The notes: a model not told the origin generated them from the letters alone. DNA of 64,000 nucleotides from Craterostigma plantagineum (GCA_027422505.1 JAPQWV010000676.1:186001-250000), one strand, 5' to 3'. Positions 45,841-58,354 are shown, counted from the first letter of the stretch. Numbers and translations are program-made.

Positions 45841-46066
45841 CTCCTCCGTCCCAAAAGTTTTTGTACATTTACTAATTGGGCGTCCCACTTCTTTTTGTAT
45901 ATTTCCTAATTTAGCAAAAGCCTATCACAAACAATCAATATAATAATATTAAATATTCTTAAAACACGTCCCAAAATATACACTTTTTACCTTTCCAACA
46001 CACTATATTATTAAAATATTCAGTTTCTTAATTTGCGTGCCAAAAATGTCCAAAAAGAATTGGGAC
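45841..46066. mobile_element. Stowaway-like MITE, copy 3 (opposite orientation, worn right end)
   Basis: This begins CTCCTCCGTCCCAAAAG after a TA. It contains CAATCAATATAATAATATTA and AATATTCTTAAAACACGTCC, the reverse complement of the interior of copies 1 and 2. The right end (AATTGGGACTATT) has lost the full GGGACGGAGGGAG terminus, so the boundary is approximate. Confidence 0.75.
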
Positions 46067-46980
46067 TATTATATTTCAGTTCCTCTTAAGGTGCGGTTTG
46101 GGATATATGTTGGTATGTTAACTTAAACAACATATAGGGCCCAATTACATTCTAAATACTAATATGCCCAACGTATCTGCTTATAATTATATTTATGTTA
46201 CTTTAATTTGATATTTATAACATTTAATAATTAGTAAATAGAATATAGTTTATAAATATATAAAGTGAAAACTCATGTGCTGGGTATAAGTACAATTTAT
46301 TAAATTAATTAACTTACAAAATTAAGTAAATTACAAATAAAGAGACTAAATTGAAATAAAATGACAGACCAAATGTAACTCTATTAATATAATAAATTTT
46401 GAGAGGGGGAGATTATATCATTAGTAAAAATGTTTTGTAGATGGGCAAGTTTGACCCTATTAAATTTTCCCAACGAGCTTGTGCGAAAGAGATAAGATCG
46501 ATCAGTTTCTAAATGATTAAAAAAGATGTTTGTGTGTGTGTGGTGTCACTAACGAATTGGACTTAAATGTCTTTGTAGGTCTAATAAAGGTGGGATTAGA
46601 CAAGCTTTGTCTCCTCAAGGGGCCCAATCTTGCAATAATGGTTCGATAGAAATAATAAATTATATAGTTTTCATTATATTTTTTCTTCTAATGTAGTCAT
46701 ATCGAGCGTCGGGAATAATTCTTCTGTGTTCTGTCCCACTAGTAATAAATATAATACTATTAATCTAAATGACTTATTTTCGAGGTAAAAATTGGAAAAA
46801 AATAAAGGGGTAAAAGATAAAATGCTACCGAAAAGCCCGCACCTTATACCCCATCCATTGCACATAACCAAGAACTAATCCAAACCCAACCAAAGATTGC
46901 AACTTTATTCCTTTGTTCGTTCAATAGTTATTTCAAGTTCCAATCTTTACCTCAGAAATTCACTGAAGAAAGGTTTTTCG
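46067..46980. promoter_or_regulatory. AT-rich intergenic DNA and Aux/IAA promoter/leader
   Basis: AT-rich sequence leading to the Aux/IAA start. A short (TG)n run lies near 46,530-46,542. The last 120 bases, C-richer and with several in-frame codons before the ATG, are probably the 5' leader. No separate gene is recognised. Confidence 0.45.
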
Positions 46981-48365
46981 ATGTCTACACCTCAAGAACG
47001 TAACTGCAAAGGCTTATTACAGCCTCCGCCTTGCGAGAAACAGGCGAAAACTGAGCTGAACTTCAAAGAAACTGAACTCAGGCTCGGCTTACCTGGCTCA
47101 GATTCACCAGAGAGGAAATCCGTGGCTGGGATTTCACTCTTCGGTAAGGATTTAAAGGATGAGAACGGCGGTAATAATAAAGGGTTTCTTCAGACCCCTT
47201 CGGTGGGCTTCGTTTCAGGTGGGAAAAGGTGCTTTGACGATGCTATTAACGGTAACAGTAAGTGGGCTTCGCTTGTGAGCGATGGATCCGAGGTTAAAAC
47301 CGAGACAAATGAGGTTCTGTTTAGTAGGGCAAGAGTAGAAGTGACTACTAAAGGCTGTCTTAAAACTGTCGAGGAGGAGGAGAAGAAGAAGAAGAACGAA
47401 AATGGCAGCTCTGCCCCTGCTTCAAAGTTGGTGTTCCTTTCTCTCTTATCTTCTTTATCTACCCTTTATCAGTTTCCGATACATAGCTGTTGACATGTTT
47501 CACTCTCGGGAGTCTTTCAGTGTTTTGATCCAACCTAGAAATTGCCTGTAATAAGCTGATTCTTGAAACTCAATTACGCCTCACGAAAAAATTCAATCTT
47601 ACTTGTAACGTTAGAGAGACTGACTCTTCCTCGAAACAGGGCTCAAGTAGTCGGTTGGCCGCCAGTTCGATCTTTCAGAAAGAACGCCTTATCTTCTAAC
47701 ACGTCGAAAGATTGCAATGACATAGCATCAAAATCTTCAGGTCTCTACGTTAAGGTTAGCATGGAAGGCGCGCCATACTTGAGGAAGATCGATCTCAAGA
47801 CGTATTCTACCTACGCCGAGCTCTCCTCTGCTTTAGAGAAGATGTTTAGCTGCTTCACCATAGGTAGCTACTTACTTCTCCCTATATCTACATATACACA
47901 CACAATTGAGGTGAAATCGATGCTTCTATTCTGCATTTACAGGGCAATGTGGACAAGGGCTTGCTGGGAAAGAAAAGCTGAGCGAAAGTCGTTTGATGGA
48001 TCTTCTACACGGGTCGGAGTATGTGCTGACGTACGAAGACAAGGACGGCGATTGGATGCTCGTCGGCGATGTTCCTTGGGAGTATGCCTCAAAATTTCCC
48101 GTCTATCTTTTCTTACACGTGACGAAGATATGATTGAGACTGTGAACTTCGATTGTGTCTGTCTTAGGATGTTCGCTGATTCTTGCAAGAGGCTGAGGAT
48201 CATGAAGGGCTCGGAGGCTATAGGGCTAGGTTTGCGAGCCTTTGTGTTTACACTTTTAACCTTCGTAAACAGATGAAAATCGTCTGTGTTGTATAACATA
48301 TCGCTTTTTGCCGTCCTATGTTTTCAGCTCCGAGGGCTATGGAGAAGAGCAAGGGTAAGAACTAG
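46981..48365 (+). CDS. Aux/IAA auxin-responsive repressor
   Basis: This is an auxin co-receptor substrate and transcriptional repressor that binds ARF factors in the nucleus. Five exons (46981-47426, 47640-47863, 47943-48081, 48068-region acceptor at 48168-48229, 48328-48365) join in frame. Domain I is ELRLGLPG (EAR motif LRLGL at residues 33-37). An Lys/Glu-rich stretch follows. Domain II, the degron [15 protein letters not shown], starts exon 2. The PB1 region has [56 protein letters not shown] and [20 protein letters not shown], ending [15 protein letters not shown]. All four domains are complete, including the Lys in VKVSMDG-type sequence and the acidic D-x-D-x-D pattern. The ATG at 46981 is chosen because the longer open frame upstream lacks an ATG. 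The degron is canonical, so auxin-dependent degradation is expected. The closest IAA number is not clear. Confidence 0.95.
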
Positions 48366-48967
48366 AGGCATGATGAGATGAAACTTAGACCGAATAAGTG
48401 AATCCTCGTACAGAACTAAAAGGGGTTCCAAAAGCTCGGTAGATTTAGCGTTTCTTTGCGTTTGTTTGTATGATTTGCTCGATATTTCAATGTAAGATTG
48501 AGTGCCGTTAGTCCGTACTGTGATTGTGTTCATGGCTTTTTTTACCATGTTAAATGGAATCGATGCTTTTTTGTGCTACCGTAATGTAAACTGATTTAGT
48601 TATAACAGTGTGCTTAAATTGCGTAATCTTGATTTAAGCATACGAAATCATGAATTTGTACGCGAACTTTGTGTCTACGTGTCAGAAGCAGCATGTAATA
48701 AGTCTTCTTTAAAGGCTAATCACATGTAAATATAGACGTTGAAAGATGCTACTTTATTTCTTGATCCTATATCTAAGCTTATTTGCTATTTTTACTTCTC
48801 TTCCCTCGTTCGTATTTAAATTTAAGTAGACAGACGTACTCACTCCAAGTTCGGTACATAACAAACATTCAAACATCAAAGCTACCAGAAAAATGCCTTT
48901 CTAAGGATTATTTAGTCACTCAAGCCTTGAAATTAATTATTCTAAAAAATTCAGACAAAAGAAGAAA
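48366..48967. promoter_or_regulatory. Aux/IAA 3' flank and aquaporin promoter
   Basis: The first 250 bases are the likely Aux/IAA 3' untranslated region. The remainder is the promoter and leader of the aquaporin gene. No separate gene is seen. Confidence 0.45.
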
Positions 48968-50217
48968 ATGCCTCCCATGATGGAATTTGGACGCGGCGAC
49001 GAGTCGCTGGGCTTGGGCTCAATAAAGGCCTACGTGGCAGAGTTCATCTCAACGATGCTCTTCGTCTTCGCCGGCGTCGGCTCGGCGATGGCCTACGCAA
49101 AGCTGACCGCCGACGGAGCAGCCCTCGACCCCTCGGGATTACTGGCGGTGGCCCTGAGCCACGGGTTCGCACTATTCGTGGCCGTGGCGGTCGGAGCCAA
49201 CATCTCCGGCGGACACGTGAACCCTGCGGTCACCTTCGGGTTGGCCGTCGGGGGTCAGATCACAGTACTCACGGGTCTCTTCTACGTCGTGGCTCAGCTC
49301 CTCGGAGCCACCGTGGCTTGCTACGTCCTCAAGGCCGCCACCGGCGGCTCGTTGGTAGGTGTTTCCAAAATTACGGGTCCTGATCGAATACTGATTACTA
49401 TTTACAAGTAAACCAGCAGCAGTCTGCATTTTATTGAGCGGTCTTTCCTAAAATCAATTGAGTGGATTTCCGCCGCAATTTGTGATTGATCACTGAAGAC
49501 ACACGGTCAATTTGCGGTCTGTTTTCACCTTTTTTCGGACAATAACGCCGTGAATTCGCTCGAAATTTGGACTATTGTGTCGTTAACCCGTTCGTTATAA
49601 TTATTTTCCGTTGATCGTGAATACCCACGAAAATTTGAGATTGTTTTCACCTAATCTGGTCCATAACGTCGGGATTCGAAAGGTTCTCTTTCGAAAAAAA
49701 TTTGGATTACCAATTTTATGAAGTAAGCCTACTTTCATTAGGGACAGAACATAAAGAAGTGTTCTATTTCGCAAAAACATGTGTTATTGTAAAAAAAAAT
49801 CAGAAGTATGCATTTACCATACCATATATATATGCGATGTACGTGCAGGCTATCCCGACCCACGGGTTGGGGTCGGGGGTCGGGTCGGCCCAGGGAGTTG
49901 TCATGGAGATAGTCATCACGTTTGCGTTGGTATACACGGTCTACGCCACTGCGGTCGACCCGAATAGGGGCGCGATCGGCACGGTGGCGCCGATGGCCAT
50001 TGGGCTCATCGTCTGCGCCAATATCTTAGCCGCGGGTCCGTTCTCGGGCGGGTCGATGAATCCGGCGAGGTCGTTCGGCCCGGCTTTTGTTAGAGGGGAT
50101 TTCTCGGGGATTTGGGTCTATTGGGTCGGCCCGTTGATCGGGGGCGGGCTCGCCGGGCTGGTCTATGGGAATGTGTTCATGGAGCATGACCATGAGCCAC
50201 TCACTAGCGACTTCTAA
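48968..50217 (+). CDS. Tonoplast intrinsic protein, TIP2-type aquaporin
   Basis: This is a 251-residue aquaporin of the vacuolar membrane, conducting water and, in TIP2 members, ammonia. Two exons (48968-49354 and 49849-50217) join in phase 0. The start [20 protein letters not shown] precedes helix 1. The two pore motifs are [11 protein letters not shown] (NPA at 85-87) and [12 protein letters not shown] (NPA at 200-202). His65 in helix 2 (LSHGFALF), an Ile in helix 5 (MAIGLIV), Gly before the second NPA and Arg203 fit the H-I-G-R selectivity filter of TIP2. The C-terminus [11 protein letters not shown] has the SDF ending common in TIP2. Exon 1 is GC-rich compared with its surroundings. The coding region is complete. 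It could also be started three or four codons later (MMEFG), since ATGs are clustered. Confidence 0.95.
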
Positions 50218-50617
50218 GTTTAGAAATTAATTTTTTTGGTTTTTGAAATTGTTAAGTTGAAGGGGGACAATTATGAAATTTAAATGTACTGATTTTATGA
50301 GCGTTACTTTGCCAATTGCGAGGAACATTAAAAAGTTTTTTTTTTGCCAATTAATTTGTCAAAGTTTCCAGGTATTATAACTTATAAGTATGTATGTTCG
50401 CCACATCACTGTCGTCGCAACCTGTAACGCACACTTTATAGATAATATATTTGTCTATCAAACACAAATACAAAACATTTAATTTCATTTCCATCACACC
50501 TCAACTAACCCTCTCGTTTTCCTAATACTAATATGTGTATTATATATTTATAAATGCTACCCATGCTGCTCGTTTCATTACCACCATTTTAATTATAAGA
50601 TACATTCAAAATTCATC
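50218..50617. promoter_or_regulatory. Aquaporin 3' flank and AP2/ERF core promoter
   Basis: AT-rich spacer. TATAAAT at 50549-50555, about 63 bases before the AP2/ERF ATG, is the best TATA candidate. No other feature is seen. Confidence 0.5.
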
Positions 50618-51277
50618 ATGACCGAAATGCCCAACGATGATCGTCATCATTCAAGCAACACCGATGAGAAAAATAATGATAATGGTAATAGTGATAATAC
50701 CAAGAAAAGCAGCAATGATAGTAGTGGCGTCAAGCATCCAATATACAGAGGCGTTCGAATGAGGAGTTGGGGGAAATGGGTGTCAGAGATCAGACAACCT
50801 CGGAAGAAATCGAGGATATGGTTAGGGACTTACCCCACGGCGGAGATGGCGGCCCGGGCCCACGACGTGGCGGCTCTGTGCATCAAAGGGGGCTCAGCGG
50901 TGCTCAACTTCCCTCATCTCAGTGACTCCCTGCCCAGGCCGGAGTCGACCTCGCCGCGCGACGTTCAGGTCGCGGCGGCCGAAGCGGCGGCTATGGAGGT
51001 GGAGCTCAACCAGTCCTCGCCGGAGCAACAAGTCTGTGACAGTGATTACGGTGGAGATGAGCAGTCGCTAGAGGAGATCGTTGAGCTGCCAAGTTTAGAT
51101 GGGATGAGCGACTGCGAGTTGCCGGCGGGGAGTGAGATTGTGGCGGCGGAGGAAGGGTGGCTACAGCAGTCGCTTTGGGCGGTGGAAGACGAGGGCTTCT
51201 CTGGGTTTTTCTTGAATGAGTCGGCGGCGTGCGGCGGCGCTTGTGGCGGCGGGAGTTTTCTGGCTGGGAGACAGTGA
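50618..51277 (+). CDS. AP2/ERF transcription factor, DREB (TINY/ERF-III) type
   Basis: This is an intronless 219-residue single-AP2 factor. The N-terminus is hydrophilic and Asn/Asp/Ser-rich (residues 1-38). The AP2 domain spans about 42-99, with [40 protein letters not shown] and [17 protein letters not shown]. The WVSEIR and KKSRIWLG strings and the RAHD/ALNFP-type end are those of DREB A-4 (ERF group III) proteins such as TINY. The C-terminus is rich in Glu and Ser and ends with a Trp-containing acidic region ([20 protein letters not shown]), typical of an activation segment. The AP2 half is GC-rich. DNA target (DRE/CRT-like) is inferred from family. The gene is complete; the downstream UTR contains a T-run. 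Confidence 0.93.
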   Translation: MTEMPNDDRHHSSNTDEKNNDNGNSDNTKKSSNDSSGVKHPIYRGVRMRSWGKWVSEIRQPRKKSRIWLGTYPTAEMAARAHDVAALCIKGGSAVLNFPHLSDSLPRPESTSPRDVQVAAAEAAAMEVELNQSSPEQQVCDSDYGGDEQSLEEIVELPSLDGMSDCELPAGSEIVAAEEGWLQQSLWAVEDEGFSGFFLNESAACGGACGGGSFLAGRQ

Positions 51278-51591
51278 TGGGATGGAAGTGATAGAACTTT
51301 TTTTTTCCTGGCTATATATTGGGTTTTGTCTTGTCGTGTAAATATGGAATGAGTGATGTAATAATTGTTATAGATGTCATGTAATTACTTTCTTCACACG
51401 TAATGTTTGTTTAGGAAAGAATTTCGACCAAACACCTAATACTTCATTGAGTTAATTAACTGGGTGATTGTGTGAATAAATGAGCTGTGCATTGTGATGT
51501 TAATAACATAGTAGTTCTTGTTTTTCAATATATACTATTTCACACATCTTACGCTTTTAAATACCTCCTTTATGTCTTTTGCAGTTTTCAT
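51278..51591. other. AP2/ERF 3' flank
   Basis: A 314-bp AT-rich stretch with the probable 3' untranslated region of the AP2/ERF gene. It leads into the target-duplication copy (TTTTCAT, 51585-51591) of the following element. Confidence 0.5.
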
Positions 51592-52170
51592 TAGGGGTGA
51601 AGATGAGCGGAGCCGGCTCGTGAGCTCGACGAGCCGGCTCGGCAAAAGCTAGGCTCGAGCTCGATATAAATGAGCTCGAGCTCATTTAAGTTGAGCTCGA
51701 GTTCGAGCTCGTTTATGTCGAGCTCGAGCTTGAGCCCGAAAAAGTGGCTCGAAAGCTCATGAACAGACTCACGAACTTTTTTTTTTTTATATTATTTTCT
51801 ATTTTTTTATATTTTTATATTAATTTATATTATTTATCTAATTTTTTAAATATTTTTATTATAATCTCGATTTTTTTATTTTTTAAATTCTTTTATATTT
51901 TTTATATTAATTTATATTATTTTTATTAATTTATTAATTTTTTTATTAAAAGCTCGAGCTCGATGAGCTTCGTGAGCTCGAGCTCATCTGGCTGTAAATG
52001 AGCCGAGCTCGAGCCATGAGCTGAAAAGCTCGACGAGCTCGAGTTCGAGCCTCGAGCTCAGCTGTAAGGGCTCGAGCTCGAGCTCGAGCCCAGAAAATGA
52101 GCCGAGCTCGGCTCGTTTACAGCCCTAGTCGAGCTCGAGCCCATAAAGCTCGGCTCGTTTACAGCCCTAA
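51592..52170. mobile_element. hAT-like non-autonomous element with GAGCTC palindrome arrays
   Basis: The left end reads TAGGGGTGAAGATGAGC and the right end GCTCGTTTACAGCCCTA, imperfect inverted termini. A TTTTCAT direct repeat flanks the element (51585-51591 and 52171-52177), with one extra base of near-match, fitting a 7-8 bp hAT-type duplication. Two GC-rich arms (51600-51770 and 51950-52165) consist mostly of GAGCTCGAGCTC-type palindromes. Between them is a T-rich core (51778-51948) of repeated TTATATTATTT units. The right terminus is doubled: GCTCGGCTCGTTTACAGCCCTA occurs at about 52109-52129 and 52149-52169. There is no coding capacity. Similar GAGCTC-rich plant repeats exist, but the family name is unknown to me. 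Confidence 0.75.
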
Positions 52171-53830
52171 TTTTCATGATCTTGTTAGTTATTTCCAACC
52201 AATGGCAACACATGTGAAAATTATCAAAGCATTTTCTCTTTTAATTTGTTATTACATCACATTGTAGATTTGTCATGCAATGTAGGTTAAGGTTTCTTTC
52301 AAGATCAAGACTACGATGACCTCTCCTGGGATCCATTTCTTTATTCAAATAGAAATGCCATTATTAATAAGTTTAAAATTATCTTGATATTTTTGTCCTG
52401 TCATATATATTTCTTTTCTTACATATAGAGTAGACTAACTTTAGCAAATAGCCTTTCACATGAGTTTTGGCTTCATGGTGCAAGTGGCAAAGCAAGGCAG
52501 GACCAATTTCTATTTATCTTATATAGTTTTCTAATTGTATATATGTCTCACCATCGAATAAAATCATGATGATGCAATACTTTCGTCATATTGTTATAAC
52601 ATTTCCTTTGAACAAATAAACTACGCAATATAAAAATTGCTTTGTGCTAATCTTGTTCTCAACACTGACAGCTAGATGTCATTAAGGTAGCCAAAGCTTG
52701 TAATATTTGGATGACAGCCTTTTTGGTGTCTCTATGTGTTCATTTCCCGCTAATGGGTTGGATTATATCATATCTTCCTACATAATGGTTTGTCAGATAT
52801 CAGTATCATATTTTAAAAATATGATATTTTATACCATCCCTGGTAACCATTTTAAAAAATATAAACACATTAGAAATGGGCTTTCATATTAAATAGTGAA
52901 AAGTATGTGAGAGGCTCTCTTTATTGTGCACATTTTATAAATTTTTGTACAAGTCGTTTTCATAATTGCTGGCACTACTTTATTACGTGAGAAAATGACA
53001 ATTCTTTAAGTTTTATTGAAATAATTAATTATATGTAGAAAACCCTCGTTTTGCTATTGACCAAGAACTAATATACCAAGCTGAATCCGTAATGATATTT
53101 ATTATGAAAAGTAATTGCCAACTAACAAACTTATAATTAATTATAAACTTCACAATCAATAAATTCTTAACATTAGAAATATAAATAAAACACGGATATA
53201 ACAAGCTATATTATTACATATAATATCCAGTAGGAAAAGGCTTGTGATCATGGGCTCGGGCCATAGCCTTGGGCCCGAAAATTGTTTAAATCGAACTCAA
53301 AGGACATGGTTGGGCTCGGGCCGCGGCAATGGCTTTAACTAGTAACTTATGCACACTTAAATGCATTTGCTATTTATATAAATATTTTTTTATTAAATTT
53401 ATTTTAGTTTGAAATATTTCATAGAATTCATAATTTAAATTTAATTTGTATGTTTTATATAAATTTATTATAAATTTTAAAGTAAGATAGTAATAAACTA
53501 AAAATGTAAATTAACTAATTAAACTAAACATAGTAACTAAAGGTAGTTAGTGATATTTTTTTCAATCTCAATTGACGGTTTATTCTAGATCTTACCCTTA
53601 ATATAATAGAATAGATAGTAATAGTACGATATAATTTATGTAAAAATTAAAAATATAATGTTAGAAAAATTGAAACAAAATTACATAAGGTCTGGTGGAG
53701 ACAAGAATAATTGCGGCCCGTTGCCTAATAACATGGAAAGATCCCTATGAACATCGACAAACATCTGCCATACACATCTCTTATCTTCTTTTAATTACAA
53801 GTTATCTATAACAACTACTCATCAAAATTA
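52171..53830. other. AT-rich intergenic DNA
   Basis: No gene or RNA is recognised. Near 53,248-53,335 there are several GGGCTCGGGCC boxes in otherwise AT-rich DNA, perhaps a relic of a GC-arm element like the one at 51.6 kb; this is weak. Confidence 0.45.
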
Positions 53831-53886
53831 AATATATATATATATATAATATATATAATATATTATATATATATATATATATATAG
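53831..53886. repeat. (TA)n microsatellite
   Basis: A 56-bp TA-rich run, interrupted by AT-AAT steps (TATATAATATATATAATAT). It is strongly self-complementary. Confidence 0.9.
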
Positions 53887-53990
53887 TAGTATATACCACA
53901 CACACGCACCCCTTTTTCAAACGAATAACCTTGCATGTGCCTCTCTTCCCCACATCACATGCATCGCTCCTATACGTAAATATCAAGACT

Positions 53991-54037
<47 letters not shown>
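53991..54037. repeat. Compound (CA)n(TA)n microsatellite
   Basis: About 13 CA units pass directly into about 11 TA units with no gap. This is a typical compound microsatellite. Confidence 0.9.
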
Positions 54038-55132
54038 TCGTGCAAATACAATGTACTTACAAGTACAACTAGTTTCATTGCAACAGTTTTCCGTCGAAGT
54101 GTTGAGATGAAGTGACATTAGCCATGTTGTAGTTGATCAATTTTAGAATAGTTAGTCATATACCACATGGTTATATTTATACATATAAATATCTAGTTTT
54201 GCCTAAATATTGTTTTTACATATAGAAGTTTAATTGATAGATTTCGTTCATTTTACTAATTGAAAATTCATTTTAAAATTTCATCTTGTAAGAAGTGGAC
54301 CTTCTTGGGTAAGATGTCTAGCATGGGGCAGACATCTATATCGCCTCCAACGTTACTTCGCAATTAATCTAATAATTTAATTCAATATTGGACATAATGC
54401 CTTAAAAATATTGGACATATGAATTTCTTTAGGTGATATATATTTACACATTATGTCGGCATACAATAATAATTCGTTCTTGAAATGAGAGACGTTTCTT
54501 ATTATTATTATTGTTATTATATTTGGGCACTCAATTTAAATTTACGTTGGTTAGTTATAAAAGTAATCAATACTTAATTCATTTCTTCGATGTACGATAG
54601 AATTTCTTCGTAGTACGCAAAACTATGTTCTTCGATTCTCTCCTACAAAATCTAATATTTTAATTAATCATGTCGATTGTTCACTGAAATCCATGCCATT
54701 ATTTAATCTACTAATTTTCGATAGTAGATTTATATAATTACATGATTCTTTCAAGGTCTTTAGCTTTATACATAAATCACGCCCCACCATCAACATCGCC
54801 ATAATTGACATCACGTGCTTTCTGGCCACTTTTGTTCCTAATCCACTAATTACTAACAAATATAACACCTCTTATATAACGACATATAATATATATTTAT
54901 AACGATTAATTACCATGAAAAAGAAATTGAGAATATTTATTAACATGGCATTTAATCTATCTAAATATTTTTATTTTGTCCCACCACCTTTGATTCGAAA
55001 TTCAAACATTCAAAACCATAGTCAACAAGAAAATTTTAATTAGGAGTCAACTCATCGCCCAAAAAAAAGAACTAAAATTCAAATTTAACTAGTCACATGA
55101 TTAAGCTACTTCTTCGCTCAACTTTCTAATAG
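54038..55132. other. AT-rich intergenic DNA, 3' flank of GATA gene
   Basis: AT-rich, with no conserved frame, RNA gene or element recognised. The final part should hold the GATA factor 3' untranslated region (minus-strand gene). Confidence 0.5.
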
Positions 55133-56411
55133 CTAGATCAAATCTGGACCGTTGATTTCGCTTGGATAACAACGGTGATGATGAATGAGGAACTCATCTC
55201 CACCGTCGAAGATCGACCCACGCCCCACCGACATCTGTTGCTGCTGCTGTTCCTTTTGCCGGCGAAGCTCCATAACCTTACGGTGCGAGTTAGAGTGACG
55301 CGCCGACACGAACGTCGGGCTCGCCGCCGGCCGATACTCCGGCACCAGGCGGCCCGACTTGTACCTTACCCCACAGGCGTTGCACAGCGTCTTCGGGCCC
55401 ATGGGCCCAGTTCGCCACTGAGGCGTCTTCTCCGACGCGCAGTGGAGGCATTTCCGGCCCGAAGTCTCGACGGAGTGAGCCCTCTTTCTGGCGGCCGCGG
55501 CGGCGGTGTCGGGCTTTGGAGCGACGGTAAGTAGCCGGGAAGACCAGTCGCAGGGGGCGGCGCGTGGGCGCCTGCTGCGTGCTTTTCCTGGGACTGAGAC
55601 TTCGGAGGGGATCCTTAGCGACGGCGGCGGTTGTGGGTACGCGGCGGCGGCGGCGGCGGTGGTGGTGGAGAACGATTCTTCGACGAAGGTTGATAGCCAT
55701 TCTAGCTCGGCCAAGTCGTCGTGCTGTTATGCATCGAAAAGGAAAGATATAAATAATATATATTTATATATAGCAATGTCGAATTTAAGGCACAAATTAT
55801 TAAATGTGATATTTTCCTTTACTTAAAGGATATCTTCTACGTCATCACATGATAAATATGATATGTTTGTACTATTGTGGGCTGTAGCCTGGTTAGTTGC
55901 AACTTGCAATGCAACTTACAGAAGTGTAAAAATTTAAGACAAATTATATATAAAAAATTAATTAGAAATTGCTACAAAAACTGTCGGTTATATTTATTTA
56001 ATTAATTTTTATAACCTATTTAGTAAATTGATGTGTATAAAGAACTAAACAAATAATGGAAAAGATAAAACGAAATTCAGACAATGCTGATTTTTTTCTT
56101 ACAGGGACGCAGAGCTCGCCGCCGGCGAAGAGAGAAGACTCGTTGAAGCTACGACAGCTGACGTCGCCGTTACACTGTCCGGCGTCTCCTCCGCCGGAGG
56201 CCGAGGAGTTGCAGCTGTCGACGGCGGTAGCGCCGGAGGAGTGGCCGGAATTGCCTCCATAGCCGTCGTGAAATGAGTCCGTCAACTTCTCGTCGTTGTT
56301 AGAAAAATCCAGGAGATCATCAACGGTGAAATGAACATTGTTGTTGTTAGCAGTATGATCTGCAGATGGAAATTCTGAGTAGTTTTCGAGGAAATAATCC
56401 ATGATGTTCAA
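55133..56411 (-). CDS. GATA zinc-finger transcription factor, plant subfamily I (A)
   Basis: This is a 299-residue GATA factor in two exons (56103-56411 and 55133-55723, GT-AG, phase 0). The start [10 protein letters not shown] leads to an acidic N-terminal motif with [11 protein letters not shown] and, after the intron, [19 protein letters not shown], both conserved in the GATA4/9/12 group. The zinc finger is C-x2-C-x18-C-x2-[20 protein letters not shown], then [29 protein letters not shown] basic segment ([10 protein letters not shown]) precedes it. The C-terminus has [14 protein letters not shown], an acidic tail and a stop at TAG 55133-55135. Coding DNA is GC-rich against AT-rich surroundings. 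GATA subfamily A members are linked to light and circadian regulation; this is family knowledge. The gene is complete. Confidence 0.95.
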
Positions 56412-58354
56412 AGAGCTCGGAGTTCAATGTAATGAAGAAGGGAGAGTGGAGAGTAACGTTTAAGAGATGAGTTTTCTTTTCTTTTTCTTTAGGAAGTTGC
56501 TTTTCCTTTGGTGTGTTGAAAGTGAAAGTGAGAGTGATGAGGGTGGCTTTTTTATGGGTGGGATGAGGGGGTCAAAATGGAAATATTAGAAATCTAGCGG
56601 TCAGTTTAGAATTAATATTAGTATTTTCTTTTTCTTTTTTTTTTTCTTCATGTGAAAGCAATTGGGTTGGCTGTGTGCAATGTATTATATTTGTGATTTC
56701 ACTTGCTTGCTTCTGTCGAAGTTAGTTACTTGTCTTGGGCTAAAAATAGAAGTTCCTCAGTAAATTCTTCTATGTCCAATATTATTTATTATTTTCATTT
56801 TTCGGACACTTGCAGTGCTACATAACTATTCTAACACCTTCTTGTAATTCCTGATTAATAATGTGAGAGCAAACGTTGTAATAATAATTATCACCAAAAT
56901 GTGAAGGACCCTTCACATGATAAAGCCACTAACATCCACGGACATTGCTCACAATCTTTTTTCCTTTTTCTTTTCTCAGCATTGGGATTCTCAGCAAAAT
57001 ACACCTCAACCCTAAACAATATATATAAGGCTGAATTATTATATTTTGTATATCTTATTCTGTAATGGGGGCGTAAATGTCAATTCCAATTGGTACGAGT
57101 TGCGACTATAAAGCAACGCACATATAGTTTAACCTAAAGTAATTAAGTTCACCTATTAATATTTATCCTTAGGAAACGATTTACCAGTTTTTGTCGCTGC
57201 TGTTGCGACTCTATCATAGTTTAGTTAGTGTCCAAACTCTCTCACTAAATTATTTTATCTCGGGAACTGCGTTCTAATTTAATTTATTATATTTCTACGC
57301 TCTTAATATAATAATATATCGTTAGTGCTTTGTAAACCGATATTAGTTAATTAAGTACACGTTATAATATTCCTTCACCCACGTTAAAGCACGACGGTTA
57401 CAGCTCGGACTAGGTTCATTACTACTGCAGGACAGTGTTTAGTTGCGTAAAATCAGCATATTATATCCATAAATCACATGCAATTTTTTATTTTGCCAGA
57501 AAAACACCTTCATTTTTCGTCTTTGCCTCGTTAATTTCTTAATCATCCATATCATTTGTTCTTTTAATTTTAATTTTTTTTTTTATGCTCATGTTCATGG
57601 GGTCCGACTAAGCACGTGACAAAGGTGATGGAGTGTTGTCAGCACTCATGTGACGAGACTAATTTTTTTTGTATATACATTACATGTTCAATTTCGATCA
57701 ATAAATCCTCCATATTTCACCTCATGGGAATTTAATTCGCTTCGATACGTAACGTCCTTATTGAGTGGTGTGGTACGCCACTTCATGTTCCTTCATAGCC
57801 GACCTTGGCGGTGGTCAAAATTCAATTAGCTGTAGGGAATCCACCCTGGTTCTCCGATATTTTAGTCTACCTACTATCATATATTTATTCATCTTCAAAG
57901 AACTTCATTTTCATTATTTTGTGGTAAATCAACGCTTTCGAACTACAAAATTAAATAATTGCTTCCGTTTCCTATGGTGGTAGAGATATGCTAATTCATA
58001 TATTTTCGAGCTTCCCCCTCACTTCCTCCACACTCGACGTGGTTGCACGTGCGCATAGCCTGCACTCGAAGGAAGGCACGTGCCGCACACGCTTGAACCA
58101 AATTGTCAATAACAGTATTGCAATTAGTCCTACGTAGTTCTCCCCTTCAATTAAATCGCAAAGAAAATCTATGGATAAAAAACGAAGCATATATCCCAAA
58201 ACAAATTGTCTAGCAAAGCAAGGAAGGCGTCATTCATAATCATAACAATAGCAGGAAATAGCTGTATGAGATTCATAGGTAGTCAACAAGCACAAACAAA
58301 CTCTCAACATAAGACCATCCAAACTCATGGTAAAAAACGGAACATTATATCACC
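56412..58354. promoter_or_regulatory. GATA promoter and intergenic DNA upstream of SEC13
   Basis: The GATA gene leader and promoter occupy the first few hundred bases (T/C-rich run at 56,480-56,640). G-box-like CACGTG elements occur at 57,613 (GCACGTGAC) and in the cluster CACGTGCG / CACGTGCC at about 58,046-58,083. That cluster lies next to the 3' end of SEC13. No gene is recognised. Confidence 0.45.

Noticed and set aside
46897..46980. Upstream extension of the Aux/IAA frame
   Set aside because: Begins at a TTG and lacks Aux/IAA similarity; it looks like leader sequence.
51744..51929. Phe/Ile/Tyr-rich frame of 61 codons
   Set aside because: Product of the T-rich core of the hAT-like element.
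53248..53335. GGGCTCGGGCC boxes as a second GC-arm element
   Set aside because: Too short, with no inverted ends or target duplication visible.
53831..54037. Microsatellite cluster considered as an origin or array of spacers
   Set aside because: Simple TA and CA dinucleotide tracts with no distinct spacers; not a CRISPR-like or replication structure.
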